From contig JAFQIA010000002.1 of the NCBI GenBank assembly GCA_017397725.1, positions 1 through 64,000 on the forward strand: a DNA stretch of 64,000 nt, in the 5' to 3' direction. Position numbers and translations under genes: made by a program. Positions 54,088 through 63,235 of the stretch are shown in pieces (within the stretch, counting starts at the first letter, position 1; every line of letters begins with the position of its first letter). The stretch is from Clostridia bacterium. Its GTDB lineage: Bacteria; Bacillota; Clostridia; Monoglobales; Monoglobaceae. Under the pieces are notes generated by a model. It was not told the DNA's origin. It did not search any database and was given only the letters and a program-made list of their open reading frames with translations.

Positions 54088-54930
54088 ATGAGAGAACTCC
54101 ATATGGATGAGATTGTCCGGACGGTGCGGCAGATGTGCATTGATGCCAACTGCAACCTGAATCCGGATGTACAGACGGCACTTGAGCGGGGGCTGAAAGA
54201 GGAATCCTCCCCCATTGCCCAAACCATGCTGACCGACATTCTGAAAAACGCAGAGATTGCCCGTACTGAGCAGATGCCCATCTGTCAGGATACGGGGATG
54301 GCGGTATTCTTTTTGGAGGTTGGACAGGATTTGCATCTGGTTGGCGGCTCCTTAAAGGATGCCATCAACGAGGGGGTACGCCAAGGCTATGCCGACGGAT
54401 ACCTGCGCAAATCGGTGGTTGCTGACCCCGTACGGCGAGGAAATACCGGAGATAACACCCCTGCCATCATCCACACCCAGATTGTGGATGGGGACAGGCT
54501 GAAAATCACCCTTGCGCCCAAAGGTTTTGGCAGTGAAAATATGAGTGCCATTAAAATGCTCAAGCCCTCAGACGGGCTTACCGGCATCATTGATTTTGTG
54601 GTAGACACCGTGAAAGCGGCAGGCTCCAACCCCTGCCCCCCCTTGGTGGTGGGCGTGGGAATCGGCGGCACCTTTGAAAAATGCGCCTGCCTTGCCAAAC
54701 AAGCATTACTTAGGGATGTGGATTCCAAAAATCCCGACCCCTACTATGCAGAATTGGAAGATACCCTGCTTGAAAAAATCAATCAACTGGATATCGGGCC
54801 TCAAGGCTTTGGGGGAATCACCACGGCGCTGGGTGTCAATGTGGAAACCTTTCCCACCCATATTGCAGGGATGCCTTGTGCAGTCAATATCAACTGCCAT
54901 GTCACCCGCCATTTAAGTGAAATATTATAA
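54088..54930 (+). CDS. Class I fumarate hydratase alpha subunit (N-terminal part), partner subunit not adjacent
   Basis: 280 residues, the length of the FumA/TtdA N-terminal subunit. QMPICQDTGMAVFF, DPVRRGNTGDNTPA, PKGFGSENMSA, and GVGIGGTFEKCACLAKQALLR are family motifs, including Cys ligands for the [4Fe-4S] cluster. With a beta subunit the enzyme interconverts fumarate and malate, or tartrate in the TtdAB pair. The beta gene normally follows directly. Here a terminator and a converging gene follow instead. An in-frame ATG at 54103 is an alternative start. Its location after valS suggests cotranscription. Confidence 0.92.
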   Translation: MRELHMDEIVRTVRQMCIDANCNLNPDVQTALERGLKEESSPIAQTMLTDILKNAEIARTEQMPICQDTGMAVFFLEVGQDLHLVGGSLKDAINEGVRQGYADGYLRKSVVADPVRRGNTGDNTPAIIHTQIVDGDRLKITLAPKGFGSENMSAIKMLKPSDGLTGIIDFVVDTVKAAGSNPCPPLVVGVGIGGTFEKCACLAKQALLRDVDSKNPDPYYAELEDTLLEKINQLDIGPQGFGGITTALGVNVETFPTHIAGMPCAVNINCHVTRHLSEIL

Positions 54931-54934
54931 ACAA

Positions 54935-54961
54935 AAAAAGAGAGGCGTGCCTCTCTTTTTA
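54935..54961. terminator. Bidirectional terminator
   Basis: AGAGAGG (54939-54945), loop CGTG, CCTCTCT (54950-54956), flanked by A-run and T-run. It lies between the converging fumarase subunit and ribF genes. Confidence 0.9.
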
Positions 54962-55882
54962 TTTTCCAAAATATTCTTTTGCCGCAAGCTTGTCCCTAAA
55001 AAGTTGTTCCTTAAGGGCATCAAGGCTTGGGAATTTGGTAATCTCACGCAGGTAGCTTAAAAAGGCTACTTGTATTTGTTTGCCGTACAAATCCCCCTGA
55101 AAATCAAGGAGATGAGTTTCAATCCAAGGCATCTGGTCGGTGATGGTGGGTCGTGCCCCCACATTGGTGATGGAGGGATACCATCTGCCGTCCACCTCTG
55201 TTTGGGTAAGGTATACCCCGAACTTGGGAACCACCAAGCCCTTGGGACAAACCATATTGGCTGTGGGAAATCCCATGGTTCTGCCCACCTGATTGCCGGA
55301 GACCACCTCGCCTGACATAGAAAATGGTCTGCCAAGGCAGCGTTCTGCCATAGCCAAATCGCCTTTTTGCAGCAGTTCCCGAATCCTTGTACTGGAAACG
55401 GTTTCGCCGTCTACCTGAACTTCTGCCTGCTCATACACCGCAATATCCAAAGGCTTGCAGAGCTTTTTGAGCAGGGTCATATCCCCCGCACCCTTTTTTC
55501 CAAAGCGGTAATGAAAGCCTGCCGCCAGATAACGGGCATCCAGCTGCTTTTTCAGGATTTCCTCTACAAATTCCTCGGGAGAAATCTGGCTGAACTGGGG
55601 GGTAAACCATGCGGCAACCACCACATCCACCCCAAGCTCCTCTAAAATTTCCAGACGTTTTTCAAAAGAGTATACACTGGGAAGTGCCTCTCCTGTAACC
55701 ACCTCACGGGGTTGGTTGCGGAACAGGTAGACCACTGAAGTAAGGCCCTCCTGTTTGGCATACGCCACCACATTGCGGATGATTGCCTGATGCCCCATAT
55801 GAATGGCATCAAAGCCCCCCAATGCAATCGCAGTACCGGAAAGGGAAAGTGTGCCAAAATTTTCGCTTGTATAAACCTGCAT
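54959..55882 (-). CDS. ribF: Bifunctional riboflavin kinase / FAD synthetase
   Basis: 307 residues. Nucleotidyltransferase half: ALGGFDAIHMGHQAII (GxFDxxHxGH), FHYRFGKKGAGDM, SSTRIRELL. Riboflavin kinase half: RPFSMSGEVVSGNQVGRTMGFPTANM and IETHLLDFQGDLYGK with the catalytic Glu/His region. It makes FMN and FAD. It is the last gene of the rimP-ribF cluster, 17 bp after truB. Confidence 0.96.
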   Translation of the reverse strand: MQVYTSENFGTLSLSGTAIALGGFDAIHMGHQAIIRNVVAYAKQEGLTSVVYLFRNQPREVVTGEALPSVYSFEKRLEILEELGVDVVVAAWFTPQFSQISPEEFVEEILKKQLDARYLAAGFHYRFGKKGAGDMTLLKKLCKPLDIAVYEQAEVQVDGETVSSTRIRELLQKGDLAMAERCLGRPFSMSGEVVSGNQVGRTMGFPTANMVCPKGLVVPKFGVYLTQTEVDGRWYPSITNVGARPTITDQMPWIETHLLDFQGDLYGKQIQVAFLSYLREITKFPSLDALKEQLFRDKLAAKEYFGK

Positions 55883-55899
55883 CAGGGGTTCACCTGCCT

Positions 55900-56781
55900 C
55901 TATTGGTTTTGGTAAAAGGTTTTCAAAATCTTGAGCATTCCGTCTGTTGCCAGAGAAATGGTCAAAAACCGACCGGTTTCATCATAGACCCGATAGGTTG
56001 CCCCCTCAATAATACCGGGAGTTCGTACCGGAACGCCATGACAAACCAGTTCTGCCTTTCTTTTAGAAAGATAGAGTGCCGGCAGTTCTGCAAATACGCT
56101 GTCGGTGGCTTGCAAAAAGGAGAAATCCTCTTCCTTGACACGCTTTTCCACTTCATCAAGAGAGATGGCATCAGCAATGGAAAATCTGCCGGATTTGGTG
56201 CGTCTGAGGGCGGACATATGGGCAAAGCAGCCCAGTTTTTCCCCAAGATCCTGACAAAGGGTACGGATATAGGTTCCTTTGGAGCAAGCTACCCGAATAG
56301 TACATTTTTTGTTTTCCAAATCGGCAGAAAGCAACTCGATTTCAAAAATGGTAATGGGTCTTGGCTCCCGCTCAATTTCAATCCCCGCCCGGGCAAGCTC
56401 ATAAAGCTTTTTTCCGTCCTTCTTGATGGCGGAAAACATAGGCGGAATCTGCAAACTCTCCCCGATAAATGTAGAAAAAGCCGCCTTTAATTCATCCTCA
56501 GTCACCGCAACCTCTGCTGTGGCAAGCACCTTGCCGGAAGCATCCTGGGTATCGGTTTTGCTGCCCAAGGTGACCTCTGCCACATATTCCTTGTCGGTTG
56601 CGGTCAGCATATCTGCCACCTTGGTGGCGTTTCCCACACAGATGGGAAGCACCCCCGACGCATCAGGGTCAAGGGTGCCGGTATGCCCGATTTTTTTGAT
56701 TTTCAAAATTCCTCTCAGCTTTGCCACCACATCGTGGGAGGTAAAGCCCAAAGGCTTGTCAATATTGATAATGCCGTTCAT
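55900..56781 (-). CDS. truB: tRNA pseudouridine(55) synthase
   Basis: 293 residues. GIINIDKPLGFTSHDVVAKLRG, HTGTLDPDASGVLPICVG with the catalytic Asp, and RVACSKGTYIRTLCQDLG are diagnostic. C-terminal PUA-like part. It modifies U55 in the T loop of tRNAs. It lies between nrnA and ribF. Confidence 0.97.
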   Translation of the reverse strand: MNGIINIDKPLGFTSHDVVAKLRGILKIKKIGHTGTLDPDASGVLPICVGNATKVADMLTATDKEYVAEVTLGSKTDTQDASGKVLATAEVAVTEDELKAAFSTFIGESLQIPPMFSAIKKDGKKLYELARAGIEIEREPRPITIFEIELLSADLENKKCTIRVACSKGTYIRTLCQDLGEKLGCFAHMSALRRTKSGRFSIADAISLDEVEKRVKEEDFSFLQATDSVFAELPALYLSKRKAELVCHGVPVRTPGIIEGATYRVYDETGRFLTISLATDGMLKILKTFYQNQ

Positions 56782-56795
56782 TCTTTCTCTCCGTG

Positions 56796-57743
56796 TTACA
56801 GCTGTTTCTCAATTTCAGAAACAGCCTTTGCGATAATTTCCTCCGGTGCGGCATCCGAAACGCTGTAACCGGCAGCACGCAGATGTCCGCCGCCGCCAAA
56901 GGTTTGGGCAATTGCGGCAACATCCACCTGTTCTACCGAGCGCAGGCTGACCTTGTAGCTGCCCTTTTCCCGCTCCCGAAGGTAGATTCCCACTTCTACG
57001 CCCTCAATGCCGGTGGGCAGAGTCACAATCCCTGTTGCCACACTCTCATCGATTTGCGCATCCTGAAAATCCTGTTCCGAAAGATAAAGGGCACACACCT
57101 TGCCGTCCTGATAAAACTGCAAACGATTCAGTGCCGTCTGCATCAGGGCATAATAAGACCTTGGCTTGGTGTTGAATACCCGTTTGGAAATTTTGGCAAA
57201 GTCGATACCGGTGGCAATCAAATCTGCGCCGCGGCGCAGGGTTTCGGGCGTGGTACAGGAATATTTGAAGTTTCCGGTATCACAGACCATTCCGGTATAC
57301 AGATTTGCCGCAATCTCTTTGCTGAGGGCATAGTTCATCTGGGCATAAAGGATGGTCATCAACTCACAGGTAGAGGAAATATCCTCAACCACCGTAGCAT
57401 GCGCAAACTGTTTGTGGGTGATATGATGGTCGATGGCAAGGGTGTTGGGGTGGGCGAGAAAAAATTCCTCATAGCCATCCAACCGCTTGCTGTCCGCACA
57501 ATCCAGCGCAACCAAAAGGTCACAGTCCTCTTTGTGAAGACCGGTAGGCTCTTTGCCTGCAATCAGTTCGTATGCCATTTTATCAGGATTGGGGAGCAGG
57601 TATACTTCTGCCTCTTTTCCCAGTTCCTTAAGCACCAGTTTGAGAGAATAGGCACTGCCCATAGCGTCCCCGTCAGGGTTTGCGTGGGTGAAAATGCCGA
57701 TGTTCTCTGCCTTGTTCAGTTTGGAAATGATGGTTTGAAACAT
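56796..57743 (-). CDS. nrnA: DHH family phosphoesterase, NrnA-like (oligoribonuclease / pAp phosphatase)
   Basis: 315 residues. FTHANPDGDAMGSA (DHH motif I), LLVALDCADSKRL (II), AIDHHITHKQFA (DHH, III), MVCDTGNFKYS (IV), and the DHHA1 GGGGHLRAAGYSV at the C terminus. It degrades nanoRNAs and 3'-phosphoadenosine 5'-phosphate in Bacillus. It starts 1 bp after the rbfA stop, and the conserved rbfA-nrnA-truB order supports the call. Confidence 0.95.
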   Translation of the reverse strand: MFQTIISKLNKAENIGIFTHANPDGDAMGSAYSLKLVLKELGKEAEVYLLPNPDKMAYELIAGKEPTGLHKEDCDLLVALDCADSKRLDGYEEFFLAHPNTLAIDHHITHKQFAHATVVEDISSTCELMTILYAQMNYALSKEIAANLYTGMVCDTGNFKYSCTTPETLRRGADLIATGIDFAKISKRVFNTKPRSYYALMQTALNRLQFYQDGKVCALYLSEQDFQDAQIDESVATGIVTLPTGIEGVEVGIYLREREKGSYKVSLRSVEQVDVAAIAQTFGGGGHLRAAGYSVSDAAPEEIIAKAVSEIEKQL

Positions 57744-57744
57744 C

Positions 57745-58083
57745 TTAAAGCCCTCTTAAAATCTCGTTGATATGCGCACCATAGGCGATGGAGTCATCCT
57801 CTACAAAGGTGAACTCCGGCGTGTTGCGCAGATTCAGGCGATGCCCGATTTCCTTGCGGATGAAGCCCGCTGCGCTTTTCAGCGCAGCAATGCCGTCCTT
57901 CTTCGCCTTTTCATCGCCCATGATACTGATGTGCGCTTTTGCAAATTTCAAATCTTTGGTCACCCGTACTGCCACCACTGAAACCATGGCAGGCAGTCTG
58001 GGGTCTTTCAGCTCCCGAATCACCGCACTGAGCTCACGCTTGACCTCTTCGGAAATCCGGTCTGTTCTGCTGTAATTTGCCAT
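57745..58083 (-). CDS. rbfA: 30S ribosome-binding factor RbfA
   Basis: 112 residues, full family length. RTDRISEEVKRELSAVIRELKDPRL at the start and KRELSAV-type KH-like fold, VTKDLKFAKAHISIM, and IGHRLNLRNTPEFTFVEDDSIAYGAHI near the end. It assists 16S rRNA maturation and cold adaptation. It is encoded between infB and nrnA. Confidence 0.97.
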   Translation of the reverse strand: MANYSRTDRISEEVKRELSAVIRELKDPRLPAMVSVVAVRVTKDLKFAKAHISIMGDEKAKKDGIAALKSAAGFIRKEIGHRLNLRNTPEFTFVEDDSIAYGAHINEILRGL

Positions 58084-58092
58084 ATTTTCTCC

Positions 58093-60366
58093 TTATTCAG
58101 GTTCCACCTGTTCCATTTTGTAAACCTCAATGATATCGCCTTCTTTGATATCATTGTAACGATCGATGCTGAGACCACACTCGTAGCCTGCGGCAACCTC
58201 TTTGGCATCGTCCTTGAAACGTTTGAGGGAGCCAAGCTCGCCTTCGTGAATCACGATACCGTCACGAACCACACGCACCAGAGAGTTCCGCTGAATCTTA
58301 CCATCCTGCACATACGCACCGCCGATGGTTCCGATTCCGGATACCTTGAAGGTGGTTCTGATTTCCACATGACCCAAGATTGCCTCACGGAAGGTGGGTT
58401 CCAGCATACCCTTCATTGCTTTTTCAATATCCTCAATGGCATCATAAATGACACGATAAAGACGAACGTCTACCTCAGCATCCTCTGCCGCGCTGACTGC
58501 GCCGGAGGTAGGACGCACATTAAAGCCAACGATAATCGCACCGGATGCAGATGCCAGCATTACATCGGATTCATTGACAGCACCAACAGCACCGTGGATG
58601 ACCTTAACCCGAACCTCCTCATTGCTGATGCGCTCCAAGGACTGGCGGACTGCCTCCACGCTACCCTGTACGTCTGCCTTGACGATGATGTTGAGGTCTT
58701 TCATCTTGCCTGCCTCGATATGCTCAAACAGGTTATCCAGAGAAATCACATTGGCTCTCTGCTGGCGCTCCTGCTTTTCTTTGAACTTTCTTGCCTCTAC
58801 CACTTCACGGGCTTTTCTTTCATCATCCACTGCATAGAATACATCGCCGCCCTCGGGAACCTCGGAAAGGCCGAGAATCTCTACGGGGATGGAGGGGCCT
58901 GCCTTTTTCACCGACTTGCCCTTATCGTCGTTCATGGCTCTGACTCTACCCACAGCGGTGCCTGCAACCACAATATCACCCACACGCAGGGTACCTTTTT
59001 GTACCAGAACGGTGGCAACAGGGCCTCTGCCCTTGTCCAGCTGTGCCTCGATGACAGTACCTTTTGCGGCACGGTCAGGATTGGCTTTCAGTTCTTTCAT
59101 CTCTGCGACCAGAAGCACCATCTCCAAAAGCTGGTCCACATTGGTGCCCTGCTTTGCAGAAACCTCTACGCAGATGGTATCGCCGCCCCATTCCTCGGGA
59201 ACCAGACCATATTCGGTCAATTCCTGACGAACGCGGTCGGGGTTGGCACTTTCCTTATCAATCTTGTTGATGGCAACGATGATGGCAACCTCTGCCGCAC
59301 GGGCGTGATTGATTGCCTCTACCGTCTGGGGCATAATACCGTCATCGGCTGCAACCACCAGAATGGCAATATCGGTAACCAATGCACCACGGGCACGCAT
59401 TGCGGTAAACGCCTCGTGGCCGGGGGTGTCAAGGAAGGTAATCTTTTTGTCATTGACACGCACACGATGCGCACCAATGTGCTGAGTAATACCGCCGAAC
59501 TCGCCCTCGGTAACATTACTGTTGCGGATGGTATCCAGCAACGAAGTCTTACCGTGGTCAACGTGACCCATAACCACAACCACCGGAGAACGGGGTTTCA
59601 GAGTTTCGGGAGCGTCCTCCACATCCTTAAACAGCTTTTCTTCATCGGTGAGGATGATTTCCCGCTCGTAGGTGCAACCCATTTCTTCCGCAATCAACGA
59701 TGCGGTGTCAAAATCCAAAGATTCATTCACCGATGCCATAATACCAAGGAGCATCAGCTTTTTGATAACCTCAGTTGCCGGTTTCTTCATCCGTTCTGCC
59801 AGTTCTCCAACGGTAATGCCGTCAAAAATCAGGACATGAATCTGCTCGATTTTTTCCTTTTTCTTCTCGTTTTTCTTCAGCAAATCCTCAGGATTCTGTT
59901 TATCCTTGCCGCCCTGAGGTCTGTTCTGCTGCTTTTTCTTTTGATTGATTTTCTGCTTTTTGTTTCCGTCTGCCGCGCCCTTGACGCTCTCGGGAATCAA
60001 TTCCTCTAACTTTTCCTCATCCATACGGTCAAGGTCTACCGTGTTCACACGGGTATCTACCGTACGGGTTTTTCTCTTGATTTCAATCTCGGCAACCTCA
60101 ATTTCTTCCGCAGGAGCATCCTCTGCCACCGGTTCTGTGGCTTTGGGTGCCTCCTTTTCCTTTTTGGCACCGTCGTTTTCATACATCGAAAAATCTGCCA
60201 CCTGATTCTTCTGGGTATAGTATTCAAAAATCACATTCAATTCATTCTCATCTAAAGCACTCATGTGATTTTTTTCTGAAACTTTGTAATCATGTAACAC
60301 CTTCATGATTTCCTTGCTGGAAAATCCAAAGGCTTTGGAAAGCTCATAAGCTCTGATTTTTTCCAT
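58093..60366 (-). CDS. infB: Translation initiation factor IF-2
   Basis: 757 residues. Two N-terminal IF2-N modules ([39 protein letters not shown]) flank a charged, Lys/Glu-rich linker. The GTPase domain starts at [15 protein letters not shown], with DTPGHEAF and NKID. Domains II to IV follow, with [17 protein letters not shown] and [20 protein letters not shown]. It brings fMet-tRNA to the 30S subunit. AAGGAGTG lies before the ATG. Confidence 0.98.
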   Translation of the reverse strand: MEKIRAYELSKAFGFSSKEIMKVLHDYKVSEKNHMSALDENELNVIFEYYTQKNQVADFSMYENDGAKKEKEAPKATEPVAEDAPAEEIEVAEIEIKRKTRTVDTRVNTVDLDRMDEEKLEELIPESVKGAADGNKKQKINQKKKQQNRPQGGKDKQNPEDLLKKNEKKKEKIEQIHVLIFDGITVGELAERMKKPATEVIKKLMLLGIMASVNESLDFDTASLIAEEMGCTYEREIILTDEEKLFKDVEDAPETLKPRSPVVVVMGHVDHGKTSLLDTIRNSNVTEGEFGGITQHIGAHRVRVNDKKITFLDTPGHEAFTAMRARGALVTDIAILVVAADDGIMPQTVEAINHARAAEVAIIVAINKIDKESANPDRVRQELTEYGLVPEEWGGDTICVEVSAKQGTNVDQLLEMVLLVAEMKELKANPDRAAKGTVIEAQLDKGRGPVATVLVQKGTLRVGDIVVAGTAVGRVRAMNDDKGKSVKKAGPSIPVEILGLSEVPEGGDVFYAVDDERKAREVVEARKFKEKQERQQRANVISLDNLFEHIEAGKMKDLNIIVKADVQGSVEAVRQSLERISNEEVRVKVIHGAVGAVNESDVMLASASGAIIVGFNVRPTSGAVSAAEDAEVDVRLYRVIYDAIEDIEKAMKGMLEPTFREAILGHVEIRTTFKVSGIGTIGGAYVQDGKIQRNSLVRVVRDGIVIHEGELGSLKRFKDDAKEVAAGYECGLSIDRYNDIKEGDIIEVYKMEQVEPE

Positions 60367-60404
60367 ATGCTTTCACTCCTTCCGCAGCTGCTTGCTGCTG
60401 TCTT

Positions 60405-60716
60405 TCATTCCTGCCTGTCGCCAAAAAGCCGGATCAGTTGTTCGGCAAATCCTTGGTCGGTGATTGCCAGCACCACCGCAAATTTTCTGCCAATGGTTCT
60501 GCCAATCTCATCCCGATCACCCGGACGAAGCACCAAAAGGTTTCGATATGCTGCCATATCCTTCACCTTTTTGGCGGTATTGCTGCCCGCATCTTCTGCC
60601 AGAATCAGCAAAAACGCCTTGCCGCCCCGCACCGTTTCGGTGACCTTTTCTTCGCCTGCGGCGACCTTGCCTGCCCGCATTGCAAGAGAGAGCATACCCC
60701 AAAACTTAGGATTCAT
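60405..60716 (-). CDS. ylxQ: L7Ae/L30e family RNA-binding protein (YlxQ)
   Basis: 103 residues. LSLAMRAGKVAAGEEKVTETVRGGKAFLLILAEDAG matches the kink-turn binding L7Ae family fold. In Firmicutes it lies between ylxR and infB, as here. It probably binds an RNA kink-turn, with cellular role not settled. Its start overlaps the end of ylxR by 11 bp. Confidence 0.93.
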   Translation of the reverse strand: MNPKFWGMLSLAMRAGKVAAGEEKVTETVRGGKAFLLILAEDAGSNTAKKVKDMAAYRNLLVLRPGDRDEIGRTIGRKFAVVLAITDQGFAEQLIRLFGDRQE

Positions 60717-60972
60717 CGTCTGCCCCCTTTGCAGTTTGCATCAAATGCTCATACACCGCGGGATTGACAGAATCGGAAAACGCCCGCTCCAATGCCTTGC
60801 GTTTTTGCGCCTGAGCGATACAGTCGCCCGTTTTGCAAAGGTATGCACCTCTGCCCGGCATGGTTTTGCTATGATCGATTTCTGCACCCCGTTCTTTTTG
60901 GTATGCAATCCGTATCAGGTCTTGTTTTTCCTTTCGCTGTCTGCACACCATACACATTCTCAGAGGTTTCAT
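60706..60972 (-). CDS. ylxR: YlxR family (DUF448) RNA-binding protein
   Basis: 88 residues. RMCMVCRQRKEKQDLIRI and the GRGAYLCKTGDC segment are the family signature (Cys and basic residues). It is small, cytosolic, and has been linked to transcription of housekeeping genes and RNase P in other bacteria. It overlaps nusA by 4 bp (ATGA) and ylxQ by 11 bp, so all three are coupled. Confidence 0.94.
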   Translation of the reverse strand: MKPLRMCMVCRQRKEKQDLIRIAYQKERGAEIDHSKTMPGRGAYLCKTGDCIAQAQKRKALERAFSDSVNPAVYEHLMQTAKGADDES

Positions 60973-62027
60973 GCTTCCTCTTCCTCAGCTGCCTGTGCCG
61001 CTTTCTGGGCAGAGGTCAGGTCAATCTTCCAACCGGTCAGGCGGGCTGCCAGACGCACGTTCTGTCCCTCTCTGCCGATGGCAAGGGAGAGCTGATCGTC
61101 TGGAACAACCACCTTACAGATGTGATGATCTTCATCCACCTCGATGGAAAGCACCTCAGCAGGGCTGAGTGCGTTGGAAACGTATACGGCGGGGTTTTCG
61201 CTATACTCGATGATGTCAATCTTCTCACCACGGAGCTCACGAATAACCTCCTGCACACGCATTCCCTTAGGACCGATACAGGTACCAACCGGATCCACAT
61301 TTTCTTTGTTGGAATGTACTGCAATCTTACTTCTGGAACCTGCCTCACGGGAGATGGATTTGATTTCGATGATTCCCTCTTCGATTTCCGGAACCTCCAA
61401 CTCCAGCAGTCTGCGCACCAGCCCCGGATGAGAACGGGAAACCACCAAATGCACACCCTTGGCAGAATCTGCAACCTCAACCACATAAACCTTGTAGCGT
61501 TCACCCACCTGATAGTTGTCCTGACGCACCTGTTCATTGGGCATCAGCACCGATTCGGTGTTCTCGATTTCCAGCATCACATTGCGGCGTTCAATCCGGC
61601 GAACCTTTGCAGAGGCAATATCGTTCTGGCGGTCAGAATATTCGCTGACCATCCGTTCCCGCTCTGCCTCGTGCATTCTCTGGAACACCACCTGACGGGC
61701 GGTCTGTGCCGCAATTCTGCCGAAGGTTTTGGGGGTTGCCTCAAATTCTACAATATCCCCGATTCCATATTTTCCATCGATACGCTGTGCTTCATCCAAA
61801 GAAATCTCGGTTTCGTGATTTTCTACTTCTTCTACTACCGTCTTGCGCGCAACAATGCGGATGGCACCGGTTTCTTCATCAAATACAACGCCAACCTCCT
61901 GTACTGCGCCAAAATGCTTACGATAAGCAGAAATCAACGCACTCTCCAAAGCATCCAAAATCACATCTCTGCTGATGCCTTTCTCCTCTTCAATCATTGC
62001 CAATGATTCAAACAACTCAGAACTCAT
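60969..62027 (-). CDS. nusA: Transcription termination/antitermination factor NusA
   Basis: 352 residues from the ATG at 62027, with GAAAGGAATGG upstream. The open frame 5' (including the ATG at 62039) adds no conserved sequence. N-terminal RNAP-binding domain (SSELFESLAMIEEEKGIS, DALESALISAYRKHFG), S1 domain (GDIVEFEATP region, near 130-195), KH1 and KH2 (DPVGTCIGPKGMRVQEVIREL, AIGREGQNVRLAARLTGWKID). It lacks the C-terminal acidic repeats of proteobacterial NusA, as normal in Firmicutes. It controls pausing and termination. Confidence 0.97.
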   Translation of the reverse strand: MSSELFESLAMIEEEKGISRDVILDALESALISAYRKHFGAVQEVGVVFDEETGAIRIVARKTVVEEVENHETEISLDEAQRIDGKYGIGDIVEFEATPKTFGRIAAQTARQVVFQRMHEAERERMVSEYSDRQNDIASAKVRRIERRNVMLEIENTESVLMPNEQVRQDNYQVGERYKVYVVEVADSAKGVHLVVSRSHPGLVRRLLELEVPEIEEGIIEIKSISREAGSRSKIAVHSNKENVDPVGTCIGPKGMRVQEVIRELRGEKIDIIEYSENPAVYVSNALSPAEVLSIEVDEDHHICKVVVPDDQLSLAIGREGQNVRLAARLTGWKIDLTSAQKAAQAAEEEEA

Positions 62028-62071
62028 TTTTCTAACCATTCCTTTCTTTCTATATGCAATTTCATTCATCT

Positions 62072-62536
62072 CTAAAAATCAAAGTGCAGATGCACCACGG
62101 TGGTTTCCTTCAGGTCAAGGCTCAAAACCTCATCCCCTACCTGAAGCTGCATCACACCATCGGCGTAGTCCTTTAAGATGCCGGTCAGCTGTTTACTGCC
62201 GCCGATTGCCTTGTAAAGGCCTACATCCACCGTCTCTCCCAAATACCTGCTAAAATGGGCATCGGTTTTCAGCCGACGCTCCACGCCGGGAGAAGATACT
62301 TCCAGATAATAATTTTGTGCAATCGGGTCTTCTTTATCCAAGACGTCACTGAGCTTGCGGCTGATTGCCTCACACTCGTCCAAAGAAATCCCGCCATCCT
62401 CCTTGTCTGCATAGATACGCAGAAACCAGATGCCGCCCTCTTTGACATATTCCACATCATAAAGGTATGCACCCTCTGAAACCACAACCGGTTCTGCCAG
62501 AGCAAGGACTGTCTTTTCTGTCTTTGAGTATGCCAT
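62072..62536 (-). CDS. rimP: Ribosome maturation factor RimP
   Basis: 154 residues from the ATG at 62536, with a strong AAGGAGGT and spacing that exclude the longer frame. VEYVKEGGIWFLRIYADKEDGGISLDECE and LEVSSPGVERRL are diagnostic. It is needed for 30S assembly. It is the first gene of the rimP-nusA-infB-ribF cluster. Confidence 0.96.
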   Translation of the reverse strand: MAYSKTEKTVLALAEPVVVSEGAYLYDVEYVKEGGIWFLRIYADKEDGGISLDECEAISRKLSDVLDKEDPIAQNYYLEVSSPGVERRLKTDAHFSRYLGETVDVGLYKAIGGSKQLTGILKDYADGVMQLQVGDEVLSLDLKETTVVHLHFDF

Positions 62537-62577
62537 TTTTGACCTCCTTTTTAAGAAAAAACCTTTATCCAAACAGA

Positions 62578-62602
62578 AAGAGTGAGGTTTGCCCTCACTC
62601 TT
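62578..62602 (-). ncRNA. Hairpin in the rimP leader, unassigned
   Basis: AAGAGTGAGG (62578-62587) and CCTCACTCTT (62593-62602) form a perfect 10-bp stem with a 5-nt loop in the 5' untranslated region, about 41 nt ahead of the rimP ATG. A short U-rich run comes only after 14 nt, so it is not a standard terminator by itself. It may protect or regulate the transcript. Confidence 0.5.
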
Positions 62603-62629
62603 CCGTCATTTGATACTCAATTCTTATAC

Positions 62630-62658
62630 AACATACCACAAATCCCACAATTTGTCAA
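62630..62658 (-). promoter_or_regulatory. Promoter of the rimP-ribF cluster
   Basis: Minus strand TTGACA (62653-62658), 17-bp spacer, TATGTT (62630-62635), giving a leader of about 87 nt. Confidence 0.75.
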
Positions 62659-62685
62659 GCATTTTTGCAAAATTTATGCCGTCCA

Positions 62686-63144
62686 TCAGGATTCGGAGCG
62701 GAACAGCTTTTCCAACTCTTCCTTAAAGCTCTCGATATCCTTAAACTGCTTATACACCGATGCAAAACGCACATAGGCAACCTCGTCAATCTTGCGCAGG
62801 CGGTCCATGACCATCTGCCCAATCTGCACCGAGGAAACCTCTCTGGCAAGGGAGTTGTGAATCTCTGCCTCGATGCTGTCCAAAATTCCGTCAATCTCCT
62901 CAATGGGAACCGGACGGTTGGCACAGGAATTCAAAATGCCCCGTTGCAGTTTTTCCCTGTCATAGCTCTGGCGCGATCCGTCTTTTTTGATCACGATAAT
63001 CGGCACGCTCTCAATTTTTTCATAGGTGGTAAAACGTTTGCCGCATTGCAAACACTCCCGCCGTCTGCGGATGGCGGTTCCATCCTCAGCAGAACGAGAA
63101 TCCACAACCTTGCTTTCTAAATGACCGCAATAATAACAACGCAC
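62686..63144 (-). CDS. nrdR: Transcriptional repressor NrdR
   Basis: 152 residues from a GTG at 63144 with GAGGGGG upstream. N-terminal zinc ribbon CYYCGHLESKVVDSR with CLQCGKRFTTYE, then the ATP-cone domain (VIKKDGSRQSYDREKLQRGI). It represses ribonucleotide reductase genes in response to dATP. No NrdR target gene is in the window. It is a single-gene unit with its own promoter. Confidence 0.97.
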   Translation of the reverse strand: MRCYYCGHLESKVVDSRSAEDGTAIRRRRECLQCGKRFTTYEKIESVPIIVIKKDGSRQSYDREKLQRGILNSCANRPVPIEEIDGILDSIEAEIHNSLAREVSSVQIGQMVMDRLRKIDEVAYVRFASVYKQFKDIESFKEELEKLFRSES

Positions 63145-63172
63145 CTTTTATCCCCCTCGCATCGTTTTTCTT

Positions 63173-63202
63173 AGTATATCTTACGGAGTGGTTTTTTGTC
63201 AA
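63173..63202 (-). promoter_or_regulatory. Promoter of nrdR
   Basis: Minus strand TTGACA (63197-63202), 18-bp spacer, TATACT (63173-63178). Confidence 0.7.
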
Positions 63203-63235
63203 CCTGCCCCTCTGCATTTGTCACCAAATTGTAAC

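Noticed and set aside
58246..60009. 587-codon plus-strand open frame opposite infB
   Set aside because: infB is unmistakable. The antisense frame has no start signals or known domains.
62578..62602. Intrinsic terminator for nrdR
   Set aside because: No U-run follows directly in the nrdR direction, and a promoter lies between nrdR and the hairpin, so it belongs to the rimP leader.
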